This document shows, one piece after another, positions 54,467 to 64,000 of a DNA stretch of 64,000 bases (position 1 is its first letter; each line of letters starts with the position of its first letter). A program made the position numbers and the translations under genes. Origin of the DNA: Desulforhabdus sp. TSK (GTDB lineage: Bacteria; Desulfobacterota; Syntrophobacteria; Syntrophobacterales; Syntrophobacteraceae); assembly GCF_022836495.1 (NCBI RefSeq), contig NZ_BQXM01000005.1, positions 110,417-174,416 on the forward strand. Direction: 5' to 3'. The notes under the pieces were generated by a model. The model saw only the letters and a program-made list of their open reading frames with translations, did not search any database and was not told the DNA's origin.

Positions 54467-55555
54467 TCAGCATTTGGATTCCGGCTGGAGCGTGAAGCGG
54501 ATCCTTCCTTTTCCCAGCAAATCGTGCAGGTGCAGGATGCCCTGCAGGCACCCCTCGGCGTCGACCACCGGCATGACCGTGATGAGATGCTGTTCCATGA
54601 CCTCGAGCGCTTCTGCCACGGAATGTTCAGCGGAAATAGACCGCGGGTGTGGAGTCATAACCTCTGAAATGGATTTTCGGCTGAGATCCGGGCAGGTGTT
54701 GAGGTGCCTGCGCAGATCGCCATCGGTGAAAATTCCCAGCAGCTCGTTGCGATCGCCCACGATGAGGGTGGCTCCGAGCCCCTTGTCGTTCATAACCTTC
54801 AGAGCTTCGGGAATGAGCGTGTCCTGGCGCACGGTGGGAATAGCGTCTCCCTGGCGCATGACGTCGTACAGGGGAACCTGAAGGCGCTCACCCAGATGCC
54901 CCCCGGGGTGAAAGCGGCGGAAATCCTGTGCCTGGAAGTTGCGGATGCGAATGAGGGCCACGGCCAGGGCGTCTCCCATGGCCAGCTGGGCTGTCGTGCT
55001 GGCGGTGGGTGCCAGGCCGAGAGGGCATGCTTCTCGCGGGACTCCCGTGTAAATGGCCAAATCACTGTATCGGGCCAGAGTGGAAGAAAGGGCGCCCGTG
55101 AAGGCAATCACCCGTGTGCCGAGGCTTCGGAGGCTGGGGAGGATGATGTTGAGCTCGTCGGTCTCTCCACTGTTGGAGAGTGCCAGGACGATATCCTCAC
55201 TCCGCACCATTCCCAAGTCCCCGTGCATGGCTTCCACGGGATGGATGAACAGCGAGGGAGTTCCCGTGCTGCTGAGGGTGGCGACAATCTTGCGGCCGAC
55301 GATGCCGGACTTCCCAATCCCCGTGACAATGACCCTCCCTCGGGCCTCATAAATCCATTGGACCAGCCGGGCGAACTTTTCATCCATGTGATCCAAAAGG
55401 TGGATGATTCCTTCGGCTTCGATGCGGAGCACTTCCCGGGCGATCTCGATGACATTCTGGCCCCTGCAAAGAAGCGCGGAAGTGCTGTCGGCTGCCGTTT
55501 CGCCCAAGGGCTTTTTCCCCTCAGAGGCCGCACGTGCCGGAATTCCGTCTTTCAA
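54467..55555 (-). CDS. kdsD: Arabinose-5-phosphate isomerase (KdsD/KpsF/GutQ family)
   Basis: 362 residues with a TTG start behind AAGGAAGATGGA. The N-terminal SIS domain (about 55-210) has GIGKSGIVGRKIVATLSSTG, EAMHGDLGM and SNSGETDE. The linker FHPGGHLG is diagnostic of the isomerase. Two CBS domains follow (about 225-345). It makes arabinose 5-phosphate from ribulose 5-phosphate for Kdo, so it feeds lipopolysaccharide synthesis. The N-terminal 35 residues are an extra extension. It is last in the carA-carB-purF-kdsD run, 35 bases after purF; kdsB is nearby at 63029. Confidence 0.93.
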   Translation of the reverse strand: MKDGIPARAASEGKKPLGETAADSTSALLCRGQNVIEIAREVLRIEAEGIIHLLDHMDEKFARLVQWIYEARGRVIVTGIGKSGIVGRKIVATLSSTGTPSLFIHPVEAMHGDLGMVRSEDIVLALSNSGETDELNIILPSLRSLGTRVIAFTGALSSTLARYSDLAIYTGVPREACPLGLAPTASTTAQLAMGDALAVALIRIRNFQAQDFRRFHPGGHLGERLQVPLYDVMRQGDAIPTVRQDTLIPEALKVMNDKGLGATLIVGDRNELLGIFTDGDLRRHLNTCPDLSRKSISEVMTPHPRSISAEHSVAEALEVMEQHLITVMPVVDAEGCLQGILHLHDLLGKGRIRFTLQPESKC

Positions 55556-55590
55556 TCCATCTTCCTTTCTATCTCAATCGGGTATCCCTC

Positions 55591-57054
55591 TCAGGAGGGT
55601 TGATGCTCAAAGCAATTCTTACCGTACTGCTCCTGCATGGGAATGGAATAATCCCCTGTGAAGCAGGCCAGGCAGAAGGAATGATTCTGAGGCGAAGCCT
55701 GCGCACCCTTCAGGAGCCCTTCGAGGCTCAGGTAGTTCAATGAATCGAGCCCGATGAAGTCTCGAATTTCATCAACCGAATGGGAAGAGGCAATGAGCTC
55801 TCCCTTGGTGGAAAAATCGATGCCATAGGGGCATGGAAAGCGATGGGGCGGGCAACTCACCACCATGTGCACCTCCCTGGCCCCTGCCTGGCGGAGGGAG
55901 CTGATGCGGGTGCGCGTGGTGGTCCCGCGGATGATGGAGTCCTCCACCAGGACAACCCGCTTGTCTCTCAAAAGCTCTTTGACGGGATTGAGCTTGACGC
56001 GCACTCCAAAATCACGCATGGCCTGACTGGGTTGAATGAAGGTCCTCCCCACGTAGTGGTTCCGGATGATGCCCATCTCCAGGGGGATCCTGGACGCCTC
56101 CGCAAACCCGATGGCGGCGTAGTTGCCTGAATCGGGAAAGGGCATGATGAAATCCGCAGAAATCGGGCAGTTTTCTTGCGCCAGGAGGTTCCCGAGGCGC
56201 TTGCGGCAGAGGTAGACATTCTGGCCGAAGATGTTGCTGTCGGGGCGCGCGAAGTAGACGAATTCAAAGATACAGTAGGCGGGCGGTGTCTCGGGAAACG
56301 GTTTGAGGGACCGGAATCCGTTCGCGTCGATGATGAGGATTTCACCCGGTTCGATATCTCGGATGTAGGTCGCTTCGATGAGATCGAAGGCGCAGGTTTC
56401 GGAAGCCAGAACGTAGCTGCCGTTGATTTCTCCCAGGCAGAGGGGGCGAAATCCTCTGGGGTCCCGCATGGCGATGAGCTTGTCGCGGGTGCACATGACA
56501 AGTGAATATGCGCCTTTGACTCTTTTCAGAGCCTCGACAAGGGCTTCTTCGATGCCGTATTTCAGGTTCCGGGCCACCAGGTGCATGATGATTTCCGTGT
56601 CCATGGTGGACTGAAAGATGGCACCCTCCTTTTCCAGTTCCCGCCGCAGCTCCACCGCATTGACGATGTTGCCGTTGTGGGCGATGCCGTAATACTCGTT
56701 GCCATGGAACATGACGAACGGCTGTGCATTGGCAAGCAGAGAAGACCCGGTCGTGGAATAACGCACATGCCCGATGGCCAGGTGCCCCTTGAGCTTTTGA
56801 AGCGTCCGTTCCTTGAAGACGTCGTGGACCAGCCCCATGTGCTTGTATTCGAGAACCTGGCACCCGTCGGATACGGCGATGCCGGCGCTCTCCTGCCCCC
56901 GGTGCTGCAGGGCGTAAAGCCCGAAGTAGCTCAGTTTGGCCGCATCACTGTTGCCGAAAACGCCGAAGATTCCACACTCTTCACGCTTTCGTGGAAAATA
57001 GCGTTGCGGGAGGAGCGATGCCTTGTGAGTGATGCGGGTAGGGTAGTCGGTCAT
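55591..57054 (-). CDS. purF: Amidophosphoribosyltransferase
   Basis: 487 residues. First committed step of purine synthesis: PRPP plus glutamine to phosphoribosylamine. A 26-residue propeptide ends at EE before the nucleophile C27 (CGIFGVFG). The glutaminase part has LQHRGQESAGIA and GHVRYSTTG. The PRPP-binding loop is VVLVEDSIIRGTTT. Cys residues placed for a 4Fe-4S cluster (YCIFEFVYFARPDS; CPPHRFPCPYG; CLACFTG) mark the Bacillus-type propeptide/Fe-S enzyme. It lies 17 bases after carB. The Fe-S form is oxygen-sensitive, fitting an anaerobe. Confidence 0.96.
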   Translation of the reverse strand: MTDYPTRITHKASLLPQRYFPRKREECGIFGVFGNSDAAKLSYFGLYALQHRGQESAGIAVSDGCQVLEYKHMGLVHDVFKERTLQKLKGHLAIGHVRYSTTGSSLLANAQPFVMFHGNEYYGIAHNGNIVNAVELRRELEKEGAIFQSTMDTEIIMHLVARNLKYGIEEALVEALKRVKGAYSLVMCTRDKLIAMRDPRGFRPLCLGEINGSYVLASETCAFDLIEATYIRDIEPGEILIIDANGFRSLKPFPETPPAYCIFEFVYFARPDSNIFGQNVYLCRKRLGNLLAQENCPISADFIMPFPDSGNYAAIGFAEASRIPLEMGIIRNHYVGRTFIQPSQAMRDFGVRVKLNPVKELLRDKRVVLVEDSIIRGTTTRTRISSLRQAGAREVHMVVSCPPHRFPCPYGIDFSTKGELIASSHSVDEIRDFIGLDSLNYLSLEGLLKGAQASPQNHSFCLACFTGDYSIPMQEQYGKNCFEHQPS

Positions 57055-57071
57055 AATGGGTTCTGCCTCCG

Positions 57072-60299
<3,228 letters not shown>

Positions 60300-60314
60300 G
60301 TGCTCCCGTTCCTT

Positions 60315-61460
60315 CTACTTTTTCTGGTTTTCCATGAGCTCGACAAATCGCTGGAAGAGGTATGATGCATCATGGGGCCCGGGGGCCGCTTCCGGGTGGT
60401 ACTGCACGCTGAAGGCCGGAATCTCGAGATGCTCCATTCCCTCCAGCGTATTGTCGTTGAGATTGATATGCGTCAGGCGCAGGGGCTTATCCTTGAGGGA
60501 TTCCAGGTCGACGCAAAACCCGTGATTCTGGGAGGTGATTTCCACTTTGCCTGTGGTGAGGTCCTTCACCGGCTGGTTGGCTCCGCGATGGCCGAACTTC
60601 AGCTTGAAGGTTTGCCCTCCCAGGGCGAGGCCCATGAGCTGATGGCCCAGGCAGATGCCGAAAATCGGTCGCTTTCCCAGGAGGTTCCGCACCGTATCGA
60701 CGACGTAGTGAACCGCCGCCGGATCGCCCGGGCCGTTGGAAAGGAAGACGCCGTCGGGCTGTCTCGCCAGAATCTCCTCCGCCGTTGAACGGGCCGGGAA
60801 AACCATGACCTGGCAGCCGGATGCCTCGAGTTTTCTCAGGATATTGTATTTGACACCGCAGTCGATGGCCGCAACATTGAAACCCGGCTTGCCCGGTGTC
60901 CATGTCGCTGCCGTGTCGTCCAGGCGGGGGCATCCCTCCCAGCGGTAGATTTTGTCGCAGGAAACATACTGGACCAGGTCGGCTCCGCTCAGCCCGGGAA
61001 AGCCCTGCACCCGCTCCATGAGGCGGTGCAGGTCGTCCGTATCTGTCGCGATGATGCCGCGCATGGCTCCGGCCTGTCGAATGTGTCGAGTGAGGGCACG
61101 GGTGTCGATTCCTTCGATACCGATCTTACCGTGCTCATTCAGGAAATCGGCCAGGCTCCCGGTGCTGCGCCAATTGCTGGCAAATTCCTGGTATTCCTTG
61201 ACCACAAAGCCTTCCACCTGTACGGCCGCCGATTCCATGTCTTCAGGGTTGATGCCGTAAGTGCCCGTCAGAGGATAGGTCATGGCTACGATCTGTCCCT
61301 TGTAGGAAGGGTCCGTCAAGACCTCCTGGTAACCGGTCATGCTGGTGTTGAAGACCACTTCGCCCAGCGCATACCCCTGGCCGGCAAAAGCGTATCCCTT
61401 GAACAGGACGCCATCCTCCAGCAGGAGCATGGCTTTCCTTCGCTTCCATGGAGAAGTCAT
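60315..61460 (-). CDS. carA: Carbamoyl-phosphate synthase small (glutaminase) subunit
   Basis: 381 residues from ATG 61460 (GGAGGGACAATC upstream). The N-terminal CPSase small domain (LLLEDGVLFKGYAFAG, YQEVLTDPSY) precedes a class I glutaminase: nucleophile Cys in IFGICLGHQLMGLA and a terminal catalytic His/Glu in VQYHPEAAPGPHD. It releases ammonia from glutamine for CarB. First gene of carA-carB-purF-kdsD. A sigma-70-like promoter (61589-61616) lies about 130 bases upstream. Confidence 0.97.
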   Translation of the reverse strand: MTSPWKRRKAMLLLEDGVLFKGYAFAGQGYALGEVVFNTSMTGYQEVLTDPSYKGQIVAMTYPLTGTYGINPEDMESAAVQVEGFVVKEYQEFASNWRSTGSLADFLNEHGKIGIEGIDTRALTRHIRQAGAMRGIIATDTDDLHRLMERVQGFPGLSGADLVQYVSCDKIYRWEGCPRLDDTAATWTPGKPGFNVAAIDCGVKYNILRKLEASGCQVMVFPARSTAEEILARQPDGVFLSNGPGDPAAVHYVVDTVRNLLGKRPIFGICLGHQLMGLALGGQTFKLKFGHRGANQPVKDLTTGKVEITSQNHGFCVDLESLKDKPLRLTHINLNDNTLEGMEHLEIPAFSVQYHPEAAPGPHDASYLFQRFVELMENQKK

Positions 61461-61588
61461 GATTGTCCCTCCGAGATGATCAAAAATCCCATCCACCCGC
61501 CACGGGGACTCGAAGCACGAAAGGTTTCGGAACCATCGGCCTTTCAGATGGGCTCACAACGTGCTGCCTCCGAAATATCAGCCGAGCA

Positions 61589-61616
61589 ATTGTAACGATT
61601 AATCGGAGGATATCAA
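61589..61616 (-). promoter_or_regulatory. Sigma-70-like promoter for the carAB-purF-kdsD operon
   Basis: On the minus strand: TTGATA, a 16-base spacer, TACAAT. The leader to carA would be about 120 bases; no attenuator-type T tract is visible in it. Confidence 0.5.
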
Positions 61617-61710
61617 CTGATTTCCGTGGAAAAAGCGGAACAATTTTGTACGAAGTGTAAATGGAGGCTTTCTGCCTGAAAGCGCGGCAATGATGGATTC
61701 TCAAGAGGCC

Positions 61711-61735
61711 GTCGCCCCAGTGAAAACCGGGGTCC
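61711..61735. repeat. Fragment of the MITE core hairpin
   Basis: CAGTGAAAACCGGGGTCCA matches the hairpin arm inside the elements at 26190 and 52394; the inverted ends are absent. Confidence 0.5.
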
Positions 61736-61944
61736 AGGTGGGCTGAAAATGGCTGAAAACGCTGTAGGGGCGGGACAACGCATGGGTTTGCGCCGCATCT
61801 CCCTCCGAACCGGGCAGGTGCGACTCCCGCATCGGGCTGTCCGTTTGGGGATTTTACCTCTATAGTAATGGTGGCTGGGACGCATATTGGGACTCTGAGA
61901 TCCAACATACAGCTTGATTCCCATCACTTTGGACTGCACCCAGC

Positions 61945-62058
61945 TTGAGAAGCTGCCTTTCTTGACTCACGCAGAGACTGGGAGAGCACGGAGAAAAGCA
62001 CCTGGCAATCATCTCTGTGTCGCCTGCGCCTGAGCGTGAAAATGAAGCTTTTTAACCT
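61945..62058. repeat. 112-bp dispersed intergenic repeat, copy 2
   Basis: It is collinear with 35695-35807 (same orientation) with scattered substitutions and one short length change. Here it lies directly upstream of lipA. Confidence 0.75.
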
Positions 62059-62085
62059 GCAAGAGTAAAACTTATCGAGGGAATC

Positions 62086-62991
62086 ATGCCGGAACAATCG
62101 GAAGCTGGACCACGTCTTCGCAAGCCTCAATGGCTCAGAAGAAAATTGCCCACGGGGCCCGAATACGAACGGGTAAGGTCTCTGCTCAAGGACGGTGCCC
62201 TGCATACCGTCTGCCAGGAAGCCAAATGCCCCAACCAGTATGAATGCTTTTCATGCAAAACCGCCACCTTTCTGATCATGGGCCCACGTTGCACCCGCAA
62301 CTGCCGTTTTTGCGCCATAGAGCACGGCCCGCTGAGTCCACCGGACCCCGAAGAACCGGCAAGAGTGGCGGAAGCGGCCTCCAGGCTGGGCCTGCGTTAT
62401 GTGGTGGTGACATCGGTCACTCGCGACGACCTCGAGGATGGCGGGGCCTCTTTTTTTACGGAAACCATAAGACAAATACGCGACAAAATCCCCGAGGCGC
62501 AAATTGAAGTCCTGATCCCGGACTTCCAGGGTCAGGGAGAGGCACTTCGGAAGGTGGTTGAAGCTCGGCCGGATGTGTTGAATCATAACATCGAAACTGT
62601 GCCGCGTCTTTACCCTTCCGTACGGCCGGGGGCTGATTACCAGCGTTCGCTGGACCTGCTGAGACATATCAAGGATTACGATCCCTCGCTCCTCACCAAG
62701 TCCGGCCTGATGCTGGGCCTGGGAGAAACGTCGGAAGAAATCCGGGAGACCCTCCAAGATTTGCTGGATGTGGGGTGCAGCTTGCTGACGCTGGGTCAAT
62801 ATCTGCAACCCTCGGCCGAGCACCTGCCCGTGGAGCGCTTCGTTCCTCCCGAAGAGTTCGAAAAGTGGCGCGAAACGGCCCTGGAAATGGGGTTTGCTCA
62901 AGCGGCCAGTGGTCCCTTCGTGCGAAGTTCCTACCATGCCGGCAGTCTTTACCGGAGCGCCGAAAGCGACAGGCTCCCGGCTGATGGGTGA
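62086..62991 (+). CDS. lipA: Lipoyl synthase
   Basis: 301 residues. A radical-SAM enzyme inserting two sulfurs into octanoyl chains on lipoyl proteins. It has the auxiliary-cluster motif CQEAKCPNQYEC (C-x4-C-x5-C), the radical-SAM motif CTRNCRFC, and the terminal RSSYHA with the serine ligand. Length and order are standard. GAGGGAATC precedes the ATG. No lipB or lipoate-protein gene is adjacent. It converges on kdsB with 37 bases between stops. Confidence 0.96.
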   Translation: MPEQSEAGPRLRKPQWLRRKLPTGPEYERVRSLLKDGALHTVCQEAKCPNQYECFSCKTATFLIMGPRCTRNCRFCAIEHGPLSPPDPEEPARVAEAASRLGLRYVVVTSVTRDDLEDGGASFFTETIRQIRDKIPEAQIEVLIPDFQGQGEALRKVVEARPDVLNHNIETVPRLYPSVRPGADYQRSLDLLRHIKDYDPSLLTKSGLMLGLGETSEEIRETLQDLLDVGCSLLTLGQYLQPSAEHLPVERFVPPEEFEKWRETALEMGFAQAASGPFVRSSYHAGSLYRSAESDRLPADG

Positions 62992-63028
62992 CCTTCTGGT
63001 TTGCCGCAGAATGCACAAGAGTCCAACC

Positions 63029-63766
63029 TCAACCAGCCATCCGTTTGCGAAGCTTTTCGAGGTCTTCGGGGGTGTCTATCCCGTGCGTTTCGACGGGTGA
63101 CAAGGCCACCTGGATGCAAAACCCGTGTTCCAGTGCACGGAGCTGTTCCAGTTTTTCCTCCGATTCATATTTTCCGGGGGAGAGTTGCGTGAAGGTCTGG
63201 AGGAAGGCATTGCGATAGGCGTAGAACCCCAGGTGCTTCAGGAAGAAAAAGGGCGCTGCTCCCGGGTCGCGGCGGTGGGGGAGGGGAGCACGAGAAAAAT
63301 ACAGGGCCTTCCCTCCGGTGTCCCTCACGATTTTGACGACATTGGGGTCCAGGTACTCCCCGGAATCGCAGGTCTCGAAGCCCAGGGTTGCCATGGGACA
63401 TTCAGGGGCTTCCTTCAAAGCCTCTACCAGGAGATGGATCATGGAGGGCTCCACGAGGGGCTCATCCCCCTGAACATTCACCACGATGTCCTCGTCGGAA
63501 AGTTTCAGCAGCCGGCTGGCTTCGGCAATACGGTCGGTGCCGCTGGGGTGGTCGCTCCGGGTGAGGATGGGTTCACCTCCGAAGGCTTTCACCGCCCTGG
63601 CGATGCGCGCATCGTCGGTAGCCACGAAGATGCGGTCCAGTCCCGAAGCCTCGCTGGATCGTTCGTACACGTGCTGGATCATGGGGCGCCCCAGAATGTC
63701 CGCCAGAGGCTTGCCGGGAAAGCGCGATGATTCATATCTCGCTGGAATAATGCCGACGGTCTGCAT
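63029..63766 (-). CDS. kdsB: 3-deoxy-manno-octulosonate cytidylyltransferase
   Basis: 245 residues from ATG 63766 (AAGGAAACGAC upstream); a longer frame to 63826 is not used. It activates Kdo as CMP-Kdo for lipid A-core assembly. The nucleotidyltransferase start IIPARYESSRFPGKPLADI, the VQGDEPLV metal site and THGIDTPEDLEKL end are characteristic. It complements the kdsD gene at 54467, supporting a Kdo-lipopolysaccharide outer membrane. Confidence 0.96.
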   Translation of the reverse strand: MQTVGIIPARYESSRFPGKPLADILGRPMIQHVYERSSEASGLDRIFVATDDARIARAVKAFGGEPILTRSDHPSGTDRIAEASRLLKLSDEDIVVNVQGDEPLVEPSMIHLLVEALKEAPECPMATLGFETCDSGEYLDPNVVKIVRDTGGKALYFSRAPLPHRRDPGAAPFFFLKHLGFYAYRNAFLQTFTQLSPGKYESEEKLEQLRALEHGFCIQVALSPVETHGIDTPEDLEKLRKRMAG

Positions 63767-63906
63767 GTCGTTTCCTTGCAGGGGGTTCCATGCTTGAGAA
63801 ACCAGGCGGGCGCGATGAACGTTCAATCACTCGACCTCGCGCCCTTTCCACTTCTTGAGGACAGTATATTATGACCTAAATTGAGCGATTTTGGGATTTA
63901 AAGAAT

Positions 63907-63985
63907 CTACCCTTTGGAGTATGTTGTTGAATCGACAAAGACTTTGCCGAGAATTTGTTCGGATTCAACTCAACCCAAAGGGTAG
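63907..63985. repeat. Nested inverted repeats before the last start codon
   Basis: CTACCCTTTGG (63907-63917) pairs with CCAAAGGGTAG (63975-63985), and GTTGAATC (63926-63933) with GATTCAAC (63962-63969) inside it. The right arm abuts the Shine-Dalgarno GGAGG (63985-63990). It could be a structured leader or the end of an insertion sequence. Confidence 0.65.
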
Positions 63986-63994
63986 GAGGTCATT

Positions 63995-64000
63995 ATGACC
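63995..64000 (+). CDS. First codons of an unidentified gene (cut by window edge)
   Basis: ATG ACC follows GGAGG at a good distance. Only two codons are visible, so no product can be named. The preceding nested inverted repeats raise the possibility of a transposase, but this is a guess. Confidence 0.4.

Larger units (their letters stand above)
61461..62085. other. Divergent 625-bp intergenic region with repeats
   Basis: It holds the car promoter, a fragment of the MITE core (61711-61735) and the second copy of the 112-bp repeat (61945-62058), which ends 27 bases before lipA. Bases 61740-61940 show no recognisable element or gene. Confidence 0.55.

Overview
The window reads like a chromosome segment of a strictly anaerobic, sulfate-reducing or syntrophic Desulfobacterota, most like the Syntrophobacteraceae. 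This placement is inferred from gene content: an oxygen-sensitive class I fumarase, a mixed-substrate phosphofructokinase, a large PEP-synthase-like/TauE/universal-stress-protein cluster, an apparent selenocysteine UGA, and many sigma-54 regulators. No 16S or sel genes are present to confirm it. About 50 protein genes, one tRNA and many short palindromic intergenic repeats are visible.

Layout. 1-3155: 3' part of an FMN glutamate synthase-like gene, a small DUF1573 lipoprotein gene interrupted by an in-frame UGA, and a Ser/Thr phosphatase. 3146-25877: a signalling and stress island. A leftward run (universal stress protein, TauE/SafE, TIGR02186 protein, three PEP-synthase-like paralogues and a lone receiver) begins behind a sigma-54 promoter. 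A histidine kinase and sigma-54 regulator pair follows, then a second leftward operon (stress-protein/membrane fusion, TauE/SafE, cytidylate-kinase-like). Next come a Lon protease with a receiver domain inserted in it, a second kinase/regulator pair and another stress protein. 26364-30279: tesA-ybbA-ybbP. 30719-37435: central carbon and small stress genes (pfk, usp, TVP38, rpiA, old yellow enzyme, fumarase). 37621-43952: PAS/GAF and CHASE-like kinases, a CheY-like receiver and two CBS proteins. 44299-48203: rhomboid protease and a cbiMQO cobalt/nickel ECF importer. 48516-52351: porin, IHF-alpha, tRNA-Met(CAT), queD, DUF2333. 52530-61460: M48/TPR protease, then the carA-carB-purF-kdsD operon. 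62086-64000: lipA, convergent kdsB, and the first codons of another gene.

How the parts work together. The first kinase/regulator pair sits between two leftward operons that each carry a sigma-54-like promoter, which suggests one regulon joining sulfite/anion export, stress proteins, ATP-grasp/phospho-swivel proteins and possibly receiver-controlled proteolysis. The three PEP-synthase-like proteins keep the swivelling His domain but lack recognisable motifs of the PEP/pyruvate barrel. In its place is a shared C-terminal domain that I do not recognise. The nucleotide operon (carAB, purF) is joined to kdsD, and kdsB is close by, so pyrimidine/purine and Kdo-lipopolysaccharide precursor genes are neighbours.

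Most notable: a probable new selenoprotein (DUF1573, UGA at 1955, with a SECIS-like hairpin that includes the UGA), the Lon-receiver chimera, the atypical PEP-synthase triad, and a MITE family with 9-bp target duplications.
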